Source of the DNA: Pseudomonadota bacterium
GTDB lineage: Bacteria; Pseudomonadota; Gammaproteobacteria; Xanthomonadales; Rhodanobacteraceae
DNA length: 64,000 nucleotides
Direction: 5' to 3'
Assembly (NCBI GenBank): GCA_029561145.1
Contig: JAKQJM010000088.1
Location: forward strand, 1-64,000
Shown: positions 8,959 to 17,349 of the stretch, piece after piece
Position numbering within the stretch: position 1 is the first letter of the stretch
Layout: each line of letters begins with the position of its first letter
The notes under the pieces: generated by a model
Seen by the model: only the letters and a program-made list of their open reading frames with translations
Database searches by the model: none
Told to the model about the DNA's origin: nothing
Position numbers and translations under genes: made by a program

Positions 8959-10017
8959 ATGTCTCGAGATCTCAATGACACGCTGATCTTCGTCAAGGTC
9001 GTCGAACACGGCAGCTTCATCTCCGCTGCACGCGCGTTGCGCCTGCCGAAGACGACGGTCAGCCGCAAGGTGCAAGATCTGGAAACGCGGCTCGGTGCGC
9101 AGCTCCTGCATCGGACGACGCGAAAGCTCGGCCTGACCGAAGCGGGCAACATCTATTTCGAACATTGTCAGCGCATTTCGCGTGAGCTCGATGAAGCCGA
9201 GAGTGCGGTCGGGCAATTGCAGAGCGGCCCGCGTGGATGGTTGCGGTTCACGGCGCCGTATTCGGTCGGCATCACCTGGATCGCGCCCTTGCTGGGCCAA
9301 TTCCATGCCCTGCATCCCGAAGTCCGTGTCGAAATGCTGCTGACCCAGGAGCCCCTCGATCTGATCGCCAAGGAAATCGATGTCGCGCTTCGGGTCGGCA
9401 ATCTTCCGGATTCGAATCTGATCGCGCGCAAGCTGGCTGTCTTCCGGACCCAGGTCTATGCGAGCCCGGATTACATCAAGCGCCATGGCGAGCCGTTGCA
9501 TCCGGATGATCTGCAGCACCATCGCGCGCTGGCAGCCCACAAATCCTTGCGCAACGGCAGCTATGTCTGGACCCTCAACGACGGCAACCGCACGGGCGAC
9601 TACCGCGTCGATCCGATTCTCGTCGCCAACGATCCGGCGGCACTCAAGGGCGCCTTGCTTTGCGGGGAAGGCCTGATGCTGGCCAGCGACGTCACGGTCA
9701 AGGCTTACGCCGAGCAAGGTTACGTGCAACGCGTGCTCGCTGGATGGACGGGACCGGAGATGGATTTCAACGCGCTGTTCCAGCGTGGCGCGGTGCAATC
9801 ACCGAAGGTACGCGCCTTCGTCGATTTTCTCGTCGATCGACTGAATTTCGACTCGAACTACATGCATGAACTTTGCCCCGATCGCCCAGGTGCCCGCTGT
9901 GCGCAGCCCATGCAAACGGATGCAGGTGTCGCCACCGAGCTCAAGCGTGTTGCGCGGCGGAATTCCGAAAATGCGGATACGGAAGCGAATCCAGACGTGG
10001 TTGTCGAAACGGCCTGA
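8959..10017 (+). CDS. LysR-type transcriptional regulator (CrgA-like), probable regulator of the efflux operon
   Basis: A 352-residue LysR regulator. The winged-helix domain fills residues 1-60 (FVKVVEHGSFISAARALRLPKTTVSRKVQ). The effector domain from about residue 90 carries the pattern of the CrgA subgroup (RGWLRFTAPYSVG, then DLIAKEIDVALRVGNLPDSNLIARKL). The C-terminal 45 residues, after the core, are an unusual polar tail ending in PDVVVETA. The ATG at 8959 was chosen over one 57 bases upstream because CAGGAG lies 4 bases before it and the family begins at this point. The gene is divergent from the efflux operon, the classical arrangement for a LysR protein controlling its neighbour. Confidence 0.9.
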   Translation: MSRDLNDTLIFVKVVEHGSFISAARALRLPKTTVSRKVQDLETRLGAQLLHRTTRKLGLTEAGNIYFEHCQRISRELDEAESAVGQLQSGPRGWLRFTAPYSVGITWIAPLLGQFHALHPEVRVEMLLTQEPLDLIAKEIDVALRVGNLPDSNLIARKLAVFRTQVYASPDYIKRHGEPLHPDDLQHHRALAAHKSLRNGSYVWTLNDGNRTGDYRVDPILVANDPAALKGALLCGEGLMLASDVTVKAYAEQGYVQRVLAGWTGPEMDFNALFQRGAVQSPKVRAFVDFLVDRLNFDSNYMHELCPDRPGARCAQPMQTDAGVATELKRVARRNSENADTEANPDVVVETA

Positions 10018-10087
10018 GCGCGAGTTCTTCCGCAGGTTCAAGCGTTCGTCGGCGGATTCTTCCTGTCGGGTTGGTGTTCGACCGGAT

Positions 10088-10552
10088 TCACGCCGGCCAC
10101 TTCGTGACCATCATGGCCACGGCGATCCACAGAGGCAGCACCGAGAGCCATCCGAGTCGATGCCAGCGTTGCAGCAATCGCGCACGCGTGGAGGCATCGT
10201 TTGGCGATGCATCGATTTCGGCGACGATCTTTCGCTGCAGCGGTGCCAGCAGGGCACCGAACACGACACCCGACAGCGTGAACATCACGATCGACCAGAA
10301 GATCCAGCCGGTCGAGAGCACGCGCAAGTGGCCCAGCAAGGCCGCTGCGACGCCGCCGGCAATGATCAAGGCGACACCGGGCAAGGTGAACCAGCGGTCG
10401 GAGCGGATGATGCCAAGCATCGCGTGGCGGATGATCGCCGGATCGCCATCGCGCTCGGCGTGCGCCACCCAGAACAGACCGAGCGTCACGTTGCCGAGAA
10501 ACAGCATGACGGCGACCAGGTGGACGAATTTGCAGAGTGCGTAGACCGTCAT
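10088..10552 (-). CDS. DUF2269-like integral membrane protein
   Basis: A 154-residue protein with four hydrophobic segments, near residues 3-25 (LCKFVHLVAVMLFLGNVTLG), 53-72 (FTLPGVALIIAGGVAAALLG), 80-104 (GWIFWSIVMFTLSGVVFGAL) and 131-150. The K/F-H-L-V start and the helix pattern fit the DUF2269 family of small predicted membrane proteins, whose role is unknown. No signal peptide or catalytic motif is visible. It converges on the LysR gene with 70 bp between them, and 105 bp separate it from the DUF1615 lipoprotein gene upstream. Confidence 0.7.
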   Translation of the reverse strand: MTVYALCKFVHLVAVMLFLGNVTLGLFWVAHAERDGDPAIIRHAMLGIIRSDRWFTLPGVALIIAGGVAAALLGHLRVLSTGWIFWSIVMFTLSGVVFGALLAPLQRKIVAEIDASPNDASTRARLLQRWHRLGWLSVLPLWIAVAMMVTKWPA

Positions 10553-10657
10553 GGCTCTGGGGGCTCGTCAAGGCTGGCGAACGACTTTAGATCCTCCCCG
10601 AGCGAAACCTGAAGGTGCCAGTCGTCATGACTTTGCGCAATCACTCCTGGCGGAGTC

Positions 10658-11824
10658 TCATGTTGCGGACTTGACTGCCGTTCCCGGCAGCTTCGCTGGA
10701 ATCCGCGCCAGGCATCGCCGATAGCGTTCGTCGACGCGTTTGGCGAACCATTCGGTAGTGAGCTTGCGCGAGATCTTCGGACTGTGCAGGTCGATCTGCG
10801 GAATGATCGCGCGCGGCAGCGGCCGGCGCTCGATCTTCTCGGCGAGTTCGAAGACATCGCGATAGAGGAGGGTCTCCTCGAAGTCCTCATTGTCGCCCTT
10901 GTCCAGATCGCGGCGAATCCGCGAATCGCTCAGGTCCAGTCGTTTCCCGAGCGAACGCACGGCACGTTCGGTCGTCCCGATCCTGCGTTCACTCTTGCCA
11001 GCGTCGTGAACAACCAGGTCACCGTCGTAGGCGAGCGGAATCCCTGTCGCCAGGCTCACTGCTTGCTGGAATGCGGCGTTCCGGCTTGCGTACATGCCGG
11101 CGTTGAAATCGGCGAAGCGATGGATCATTTGCCGGTAGCGTGCCGGATAGCCGAGCAGGTGGGCAATGCCGAAATACATGCCGCCACGACGCGTGAACAC
11201 TTCGCGCCGGACGGATTCAGCGACCTCGTAGGGATATCCATGTGCGCGGGCGTGCTGTTCGGCGAACGCGATGCTGACCTGCATCGGCCCGCCGGTACGC
11301 ACGGGGTTGGCGTTCGCGAATATCCGGCTGCCCAGCGGGACCGACCCGATCAGGTCTTCATAGATCCGGCTCAACTGGCTCTCGGTGCGAATGCCGGCAA
11401 TGCGTTCGTCGTAGCGCTTGCCGTTCGGTGATTTCAGGGTCAGGGCGGCAGCCACGGCGAACTTCGGGATGTGATGACTGGCAGCACGCTTGTCGATCTC
11501 TGCGCGGGCAATGCGCGCAAGGCCTGGAACCGCCGGATCGGCGTCGAAGGTCGATTCCTGCTCGGTCACCGCCAGCACGGCACACAGGTTTTCGCTTGCC
11601 GGTTCGATCTCGAGAGCGGCAAAGGCTGCCTGGATATCAGCGGCCCAACCGGGACGATCGCGGGTCGCTGCAGGCAGCAGCGTGACGATGCGCGCACGAA
11701 CCTCGGCCGGAGTCGGTGGAGCCTCGGAGAGCGGCGAGCGGGTCGCGCAGCCGCCGACCAAGGCAAGGCTGGCGAGGCAGCTTGCCGCGCCGAGTCGTGA
11801 CAGGTTCATTTGATTCTGGCCCAT
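10658..11824 (-). CDS. DUF1615 lipoprotein (YaiW family)
   Basis: A 388-residue exported lipoprotein. The signal LGAASCLASLALVGGC ends in a lipobox cysteine at residue 26. The mature part matches the DUF1615 family known from E. coli YaiW, an outer-membrane lipoprotein linked to peptide uptake with SbmA: conserved-looking stretches are TEQESTFDADPAVPGLARIA, GGPMQVSIAFAEQHA, and RRGGMYFGIAHLLGYPARY. The first stretch, with Glu in a TEQES context, recalls lytic-transglycosylase-like folds, but activity is not shown. No sbmA gene is in the window. A second in-frame ATG 15 bases downstream (MNLSRLG) is an equally good start; neither has a strong ribosome-binding site. Confidence 0.75.
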   Translation of the reverse strand: MGQNQMNLSRLGAASCLASLALVGGCATRSPLSEAPPTPAEVRARIVTLLPAATRDRPGWAADIQAAFAALEIEPASENLCAVLAVTEQESTFDADPAVPGLARIARAEIDKRAASHHIPKFAVAAALTLKSPNGKRYDERIAGIRTESQLSRIYEDLIGSVPLGSRIFANANPVRTGGPMQVSIAFAEQHARAHGYPYEVAESVRREVFTRRGGMYFGIAHLLGYPARYRQMIHRFADFNAGMYASRNAAFQQAVSLATGIPLAYDGDLVVHDAGKSERRIGTTERAVRSLGKRLDLSDSRIRRDLDKGDNEDFEETLLYRDVFELAEKIERRPLPRAIIPQIDLHSPKISRKLTTEWFAKRVDERYRRCLARIPAKLPGTAVKSAT

Positions 11825-12180
11825 GCAGAGCGGGTCACGCGGAGTCTGGATCTGTTCTCAAGGCTGCTGGGCACGGCCGTATGCCGGGCTGCATCGAGAC
11901 AATTGTTCTGGGTAATACCTGAATGGAACGGTTGCGCGCACGCGCTGCTGGCAGGTGGTGCAATTGCGCTGAATCGAATGAGGCCATTCGATCGGCTTGC
12001 TCCGAAATGCCTGCAAGCCTCCGCTACCTGATCGCACGGCGTGGATTCCCTACGCCGGTCGATCATGCGCCGGATCAAGGCAGGTCCGGTGATCCGCTGT
12101 TTCGCGCCGGCCCGTTGCCAGTTGCCTGGTTCGATGCCACGGGTGTGCTGCACCGACCTCACAGGCTGCGCTGGAACGCG
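11825..12180. other. Intergenic stretch, no supported feature
   Basis: 356 bp between two minus-strand genes. Open frames on both strands cross it, but none has a ribosome-binding site, a recognisable domain or the composition of its neighbours. I see no tRNA, strong hairpin or repeat. It should contain the promoter of the DUF1615 gene. Confidence 0.5.
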
Positions 12181-12678
12181 CTACATCTGGCGATCTTCGG
12201 CAACGAAGTGACCTTCGCTGATCGTCATCACGTTGCCGCCCGCGCTGGTCATGTGCAATTCGAAGCTTCCCTCGATCAGCCTGGCCTGATTCGTGGTGAT
12301 TTCGAATCGGTTCGCCGCGTTGTCCTTGTCGAGGGTGAAGTGCTCATCGTTCGTGCCGAGCGTGTAGGTCGCGTAGCAAATGTCCGGCGAGAATTCGTTC
12401 TTGCCGATCTGCAGCGGCTTTCCTGGCACGTAGCCCCGGCAGACGATCGAGAGCCGGTCGATCGGCGTCTTCGGCGGCGGATAGCTTGCGGCTCCCGCGG
12501 TCGACGCGCTGAGGGTGAACTCGCCGGAATCCAGCGGCACGAACAGGATGGTGTCGTCATCGCCGGAGAAACGTGCGCCGTTGACGGTTGCGCTGAGCGA
12601 TTGCGGCGAGTCGGCATCAGCGGGGCTCGCACAGCAGGCGAGCGCGACAACGAGCGACAGGACAGGCAGTTTGATCAT
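12181..12678 (-). CDS. Hypothetical exported lipoprotein
   Basis: A 165-residue protein I do not recognise. It starts with the signal MIKLPVLSLVVALACCASP, where ALAC fits a lipobox, so attachment to a membrane by lipid is likely; cleavage by signal peptidase I after ADA is the alternative. The mature part is rich in beta-prone residues and holds a pair of cysteines (IVCRGYVPGK and PDICYATYTLG) that could form a disulphide in the periplasm. ATG 12676-12678 was preferred over an in-frame TTG two codons upstream. It lies 140 bp after the GST gene on the same strand. Confidence 0.65.
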   Translation of the reverse strand: MIKLPVLSLVVALACCASPADADSPQSLSATVNGARFSGDDDTILFVPLDSGEFTLSASTAGAASYPPPKTPIDRLSIVCRGYVPGKPLQIGKNEFSPDICYATYTLGTNDEHFTLDKDNAANRFEITTNQARLIEGSFELHMTSAGGNVMTISEGHFVAEDRQM

Positions 12679-12823
12679 GGGCAATTCCAGGCTGCGTATG
12701 CAGGAGTGGGGCGGGCCCGGGGATTGTCATCCCGTGCAGGCGATACGGCAACAGGCGTGCACGGGTGCGGCGATACCGCGGTGGGTCCGCTCGTCGAGCA
12801 TCGCGCGCGGATCGAGCCGATCT

Positions 12824-13483
12824 TCAGTCGCGATCCGGTGCGCCGAGCGGGAAATAGCTGCGATAGGGGCGTGCCTCTTCGACGGCGCGTGCAAACGATG
12901 GCCGTGCGAGCAGACGCTGCCGATAGGCGAGCAGGGCGGGGTGGGCGTCGCTGATCGGATGTGTCCAATCCGCGTAGAACAGCGAGGGTGCGGCCGCGCA
13001 ATCGGCGAGAGTGAAGCTGTCTCCGCACGCCCAGCGGCGATCCTGCATCGTGTTCTCCAGCCAGGCATAGGCGCGATCGAATAGTTGTCGCGCCTGGTCC
13101 GTTCCGTGCGGGTCGCGCAGTGCGGGCGGACGAAGCTGGTTGCCGACGATGGTCTGCAGCGGACCCGAGACATAGTTGTCGAAGAATCGGTCCAGCGTGC
13201 GAGCCTCGAGTGCCGCATCGGGATCCCGCGGAATCAGCCGGACCGGTCCTGGATGGTGGATCTGCAGGTACTCGATGATGATGCTTGTTTCGATGACGGT
13301 GCGATTGTTCTCGACGAGGATCGGAAAACGCTTCAGTGGCCAGCGCGTCTCGAGTTCGCGCATCGCCGGGTTGTCGGCGCCATCGAGGTTGCGGTACTCG
13401 AACACTGTTTCGTTCTCGTAGAGCGCGATCAGGACCTTCTGGCAGTAGGACGAAAACGGGTGCGCGTAGAGGCTCAGGTTCAT
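12824..13483 (-). CDS. Glutathione S-transferase family protein
   Basis: A 219-residue cytosolic GST. The thioredoxin-like N-terminal domain begins MNLSLYAHPFSSYCQKVLIAL, where the Ser/Cys pair in FSSYCQK is at the usual catalytic place, followed by the cis-proline region RWPLKRFPILVE and the glutathione gamma-glutamyl contact ETSIIIEYL. The helical C-terminal domain has the N-capping box region (WACGDSFTLADCAAAPSLFYADW). The chosen ATG is 62 codons inside a longer open frame; the extra residues have no GST character. Substrate unknown. Confidence 0.88.
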   Translation of the reverse strand: MNLSLYAHPFSSYCQKVLIALYENETVFEYRNLDGADNPAMRELETRWPLKRFPILVENNRTVIETSIIIEYLQIHHPGPVRLIPRDPDAALEARTLDRFFDNYVSGPLQTIVGNQLRPPALRDPHGTDQARQLFDRAYAWLENTMQDRRWACGDSFTLADCAAAPSLFYADWTHPISDAHPALLAYRQRLLARPSFARAVEEARPYRSYFPLGAPDRD

Positions 13484-13816
13484 CGTGCATATCCTGTTCG
13501 GTAGCGGGGTGATTTCGGCAGCGGGTGCAGTGCCTGCGCTTCGGTCATGTGCGGCGACGAAACAGGGCAGGGCAGATCGACAATGTGCGACATGCGCGTG
13601 CTGCCCGGAGTCTGTCGTGCCGACGAATCGATGAGGAGTGCACCGATCCGTTGCGGCCACTTCTTGCACAAATCCGCGAATCCGGAAGGTTCAGGATGTC
13701 ACTTTCTGCCGATCCGTGGTTCCCATTGCGCGGAACTGCAGGCTGGACCGCCTCGGGCGATGCATGGCCCGGCCCTTGCAAGGCTGCCGTGGTCGACCTG
13801 AATCGATTGATATCAC
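13484..13816. other. Divergent intergenic region, no supported gene
   Basis: 333 bp between the minus-strand GST gene and the plus-strand GGDEF-EAL gene. Short open frames exist but none has domain or start-site support. It must hold the two divergent promoters; I could not pick convincing boxes. Confidence 0.45.
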
Positions 13817-15421
13817 ATGAGAATGGAATCAGCCAATCTCCGCATTGCTGACGAGGCCAACGCGAGCGAGCACGCACCACGCGGCAGCATTGATGTGCGC
13901 CAGCGCAACGCGATCCTGCTGTTTCCACCGAATGTCAAATTGCCCGATGGCTGGCAGGTGCCTTGGATCCAGGCAGGCTGGGCCGTTGCCAACTGCAGCA
14001 GTTCCGAGCGGATTCCCGCTGCACTGCACGGGCCGGGTGCATCCGCCCTGATCGCTTCGCCCTGGGCCGAGGTCGGCAAGCCGGCGCTGAGCGGAACGGT
14101 TGCTCGAGGTCTCAAGGCAATCACTGCGCAGGCTGCCGAGGTCAAGGACAGTCAATGGCCGGTCGCGAGTCCCGGCGGCATGCTTCGTCGCTCGGATTTC
14201 CTTGCGCGATTGTCACAGGTCATCTCGGCTCCTGAGCAAGGCTGCACCGTGCTGATGTCGATCCAGGTCGACCAGGCGGCCTCGCTCGCGGCGAACCTCA
14301 AGCGGACCGGCATCTTCGAACTCGAGGAGACCCTTTCGCAGCGCCTGGCTTCGGTGCTCGAGAAATCCGATGCGATTACGATCTGGCTGGAGTTCGGCTT
14401 CGGTGTTCTGGTCCAGCGCGAGCGCAGCGACGAGGTCGTTGCACTGACGTCCCGCATCTGTTCGAGCATTGCCAGTAAACCGTTCCTCGTCGACGGCGAA
14501 TCGTGTTCGCTGACGGTGTCGGTGGGTCTTGCCCTTGCACCGCGTGAGGCGACCGGTGATGGCGCTCAGCACTGGTTTGGGTCGGCGCATGCTGCGCAGG
14601 GAATCGCGAGCCGGCATGGAGGCAACCGCAGCGCCGGTGTGCTCGGTCGGGAATACGAACCGATGCTTCCCGAGCGCGTGCTGATCATTCGCGAATGGGT
14701 GCAGGAAGCGCGCAGTGGCAACAATGTCGTCATTGAATACCAGCCGCTGATGCCGATGAACGCGGGCGCTGCGGAACTGTATTCGGTGCACGCGAAACTG
14801 CGCGACCATCGCGCGCCGCTCGGTGGCGTCCATCGGCAGGAATACCTGCGCATCGCGCGCGAAGCCGAGGCCATGGTCATGATCGATCGCATGAGCCTGT
14901 TTCATGCATTCGAGACGCTGCAGCAGGAATCGGATCGCGGTCGCAACACGCAACTGCTGGTTCCGATCGAGTTGGAGACCCTCAGGGATCTGCCGTGGCG
15001 CTGGTTCGAAGCCGAGTTGCGCAGGCGCCGCCACCTGGCGGGTCGCCTGATTGTCGAGATCGAGGCAAGTCCGACCCTGATGGACAAGGACAGCATCAAG
15101 CGCATCGTGCGGCTGCGCCATCACGGTGTCCGCATCGGCCTGTCGGATGGCAGTCGCAATCTCGACCAGGTCTGGTTGTGGGCGAAGCTGCCGGTTGATG
15201 TGCTGCGCCTGCAATATTCGGTCGTGCTGGCCTTCTCCGACGCCAATTTCCGCAGGGCGATCGAACCCTGGACATCCAAGGGACGCCTGCAGATTGTCGA
15301 TTCGGTCGAGGACACGGCCGCATTGTCGCGACTCGCCTCGCTCGGCATCGACCACCTGCGCGGTGCCGCCCTCGCCGAGATCGGTCCTCGCCTCGACTAC
15401 GATTTCTCGTCTATCGGTTGA
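13817..15421 (+). CDS. Degenerate GGDEF-EAL protein, probably without enzyme activity
   Basis: A 534-residue cytosolic protein. Residues 1-110 resemble nothing I know. About residues 125-280 follow the GGDEF fold (RRSDFLARLSQVI, later CSLTVSVGLALAPREATGDG), but the place of the GGDEF loop reads WLEFGFGVLVQ near residues 189-198, so the active site is lost. About 285-530 follow the EAL fold (IEYQPLMPMN, RLIVEIEASPTLMD, GVRIGLSDGSRNLDQ, LPVDVLRLQYS), but ELYSVHAKLRD replaces the EAL/ELL-R signature and DGS replaces the DDFG loop. It may act as a binding or scaffold protein, as FimX does with its degenerate domains. Its 3' end overlaps the convergent MATE gene by 25 bp. Confidence 0.85.
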   Translation: MRMESANLRIADEANASEHAPRGSIDVRQRNAILLFPPNVKLPDGWQVPWIQAGWAVANCSSSERIPAALHGPGASALIASPWAEVGKPALSGTVARGLKAITAQAAEVKDSQWPVASPGGMLRRSDFLARLSQVISAPEQGCTVLMSIQVDQAASLAANLKRTGIFELEETLSQRLASVLEKSDAITIWLEFGFGVLVQRERSDEVVALTSRICSSIASKPFLVDGESCSLTVSVGLALAPREATGDGAQHWFGSAHAAQGIASRHGGNRSAGVLGREYEPMLPERVLIIREWVQEARSGNNVVIEYQPLMPMNAGAAELYSVHAKLRDHRAPLGGVHRQEYLRIAREAEAMVMIDRMSLFHAFETLQQESDRGRNTQLLVPIELETLRDLPWRWFEAELRRRRHLAGRLIVEIEASPTLMDKDSIKRIVRLRHHGVRIGLSDGSRNLDQVWLWAKLPVDVLRLQYSVVLAFSDANFRRAIEPWTSKGRLQIVDSVEDTAALSRLASLGIDHLRGAALAEIGPRLDYDFSSIG

Positions 15422-16770
15422 GCGGGTCCGGAAAGTCCGGGCAGGCGCTTGCGCATCTGTCCGCGAAGCAGCAGCAGGCTGATGATCGCCTGCAGGGCCA
15501 CTGTCGCGACCGACAAGTACCAGACATGCTCGATGCGGAAGTCCGCTTGCCGCGACAACCAAAGCACCGGCGCGGCAAACGTGAGCAGGCGGATCGACGT
15601 GCTGAGCAATGCTGGCCAGGTGTTGCCGAGCGCCTGGAACATGCCCGAACACGTGAAGATGAGTCCCTGGGCGACGAAGTTCAGCGAGATCAACTGCAGG
15701 AAGCGCGCTCCGATCGCGATTACCTCGGGTTCCGCGGTGAACCGGGAAACCAGCCACTCGGACTGCCATTGACAGAGCAGGGTCAGCAGCAGCATGACGA
15801 CGCTGCTCATTACGGCTGCGGTGGCAAAGGTTTCGCGCACGCGCCCCGGAAGACGTGCGCCGAAGTTCTGGCCGGCAATGGCGGGCGTTGAAAACGCAAT
15901 CGCCATCGCTGGCAGGAAAATCGCCTGCATGACGCGTCCACCGATGCCGAAGCCGGCCTGGGCCGGAGCACCGAAATCGGCAATGGCGCTGTAGATCACG
16001 GCCATGAAGATGAACATCAGGGCGAATTCCGCGCCGGCCGGAAAGCCGATCGCGAGCATGCGTTTCCAGGTGTGCAGCCGCGGCCGCCATTGCCCGCTGT
16101 GAAACGCGACGTATTTTTCCATGCGCGCGAAATAGACCGCCATCATGATCACGCCGAGCGCAATCGAGATCGAGCTGGCAAGTCCTGCTCCGGCGACTCC
16201 GAGCGCATGCCCGGTGCCCCAGCCTGCGATCAGGATCGGCGCAAGCATGATATTGAGCAACAGGGTCAGCGCCTGCACGATCATCGTCGGTTTTACGATG
16301 CCGGTGCCGCGCAGCGCCGATCCCATGGCGATCAGTGCGAACTGCAGGGCAAGGCCCGGGATATAGCAATACAGGTAGGTGATGCCGGCTGCCGTCGTCT
16401 CCGCATCGGCGCCGATCGAACGCAGGTAGGCGCCGCCGAGGCCGTATCCGCCGAGCAAGGTCAGCACGAAGCAGAGGGCCGACAGGACCAGTGACTGGTT
16501 GAAGACGAGGTTGGCGTCGTCCTTGTCCTTGCGTCCCACCGCGTGGGATATCAACGCGACGGTACCGACGCCGAGCATCTGGGTGAGGCCGAGCACGATG
16601 TACATGACCGTACCGCCGAGGCTGACTCCGGCGATTGCCGCTTCGCCGAGACGGGCGACGAAATAGAGATCGATGAGGAAATAAAGGGTCTGGATCAGCA
16701 TGCCGATCGCCATCGGCACTGCCATCTGCAGCACATGCTGCGGGATTGGGCCCTTGGTCAGGTCTTTCAC
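15397..16770 (-). CDS. MATE-family multidrug/solute antiporter
   Basis: A 457-residue protein with about twelve hydrophobic segments in two halves of six, as in NorM and other MATE exporters. It starts KDLTKGPIPQHVLQMAVPMAIGM and has the typical LYFLIDLYFVARLGEAAIAGVSLGG helix 1-2 region and, in the second half, GFPAGAEFALMFIFMAVIYS. I chose GTG (16768-16770), because GGGAGGA lies about 8 bases before it and the family begins here; the frame is open much further upstream but without membrane-protein character. Substrates, cationic drugs or others, and the coupling ion are unknown. Confidence 0.92.
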   Translation of the reverse strand: MKDLTKGPIPQHVLQMAVPMAIGMLIQTLYFLIDLYFVARLGEAAIAGVSLGGTVMYIVLGLTQMLGVGTVALISHAVGRKDKDDANLVFNQSLVLSALCFVLTLLGGYGLGGAYLRSIGADAETTAAGITYLYCYIPGLALQFALIAMGSALRGTGIVKPTMIVQALTLLLNIMLAPILIAGWGTGHALGVAGAGLASSISIALGVIMMAVYFARMEKYVAFHSGQWRPRLHTWKRMLAIGFPAGAEFALMFIFMAVIYSAIADFGAPAQAGFGIGGRVMQAIFLPAMAIAFSTPAIAGQNFGARLPGRVRETFATAAVMSSVVMLLLTLLCQWQSEWLVSRFTAEPEVIAIGARFLQLISLNFVAQGLIFTCSGMFQALGNTWPALLSTSIRLLTFAAPVLWLSRQADFRIEHVWYLSVATVALQAIISLLLLRGQMRKRLPGLSGPAQPIDEKS

Positions 16771-16975
16771 GTGCTGTTCCTCCCGGTTCGCGCGACCACT
16801 CCTGCGAGGGCGCGGCATTGTGCCGGAGCCTTCAGCGCTTGGCGAACCGCATCGGATGCCGGCGCAGGACGTGCGCTGCCGCTCGGTCGAGCGCGAGCCG
16901 CCTTGAACGGGCAATCGCGCCCGGGTGGCGCTATGCTTTTGCCTGGATTGCGTGCGCGGGTGCGAGGAGTTCGGA

Positions 16976-17242
16976 ATGGCGACCGGTTGGGCGGGTGATG
17001 GTGCGGTCCAGGAACAGATCGATGCGACGATCAAGGACGGCATCAAGCGTGCGCGTACGCAGTTGCGCGAGGGCCCCGGACTGAAGAAGTGCGAGGAATG
17101 TGGCGCACGGATTCCCGAAGCGCGACGCAAGGCCGTTGCCGGCGTGCGCCTGTGCGTGACCTGCCAGGATGCGCGGGATCGCGACATTCGCGCGAGCGCC
17201 GGCTACAACCGTCGTGGCAGCAAGGACAGCCAGCTTCGTTGA
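16976..17242 (+). CDS. Small DksA/TraR-type zinc-finger protein (YbiI-like)
   Basis: An 88-residue protein with the four-cysteine zinc finger CEECGARIPEARRK followed by LCVTCQDARD, as in the short DksA/TraR relatives. The N-terminal half is a short helix-rich region (QEQIDATIKDGIKRARTQLRE), much shorter than the coiled coil of DksA, so direct reach into the RNA polymerase channel in DksA fashion is uncertain. GAGGAG lies 6 bases before the chosen ATG; a longer frame begins 51 bases upstream. It is followed by a strong hairpin. Confidence 0.85.
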   Translation: MATGWAGDGAVQEQIDATIKDGIKRARTQLREGPGLKKCEECGARIPEARRKAVAGVRLCVTCQDARDRDIRASAGYNRRGSKDSQLR

Positions 17243-17288
17243 AATGGCGGTCGGCCGTTCAGGCCGTCGTGCATTCGCAATCAGGAAA

Positions 17289-17316
17289 ACGGCGACCGGA
17301 TTGATCCGGTCGCCGT
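17289..17316. terminator. Bidirectional terminator hairpin
   Basis: ACGGCGACCGGA and TCCGGTCGCCGT form a perfect 12-bp stem around the loop TTGA. It lies 46 bp past the zinc-finger gene and 33 bp past the stop of the convergent PKD-domain gene. No long T-run follows on either strand. Confidence 0.65.
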
Positions 17317-17349
17317 CGTGGCAGGGTTCACCTGATCAGCAGTGATTTC

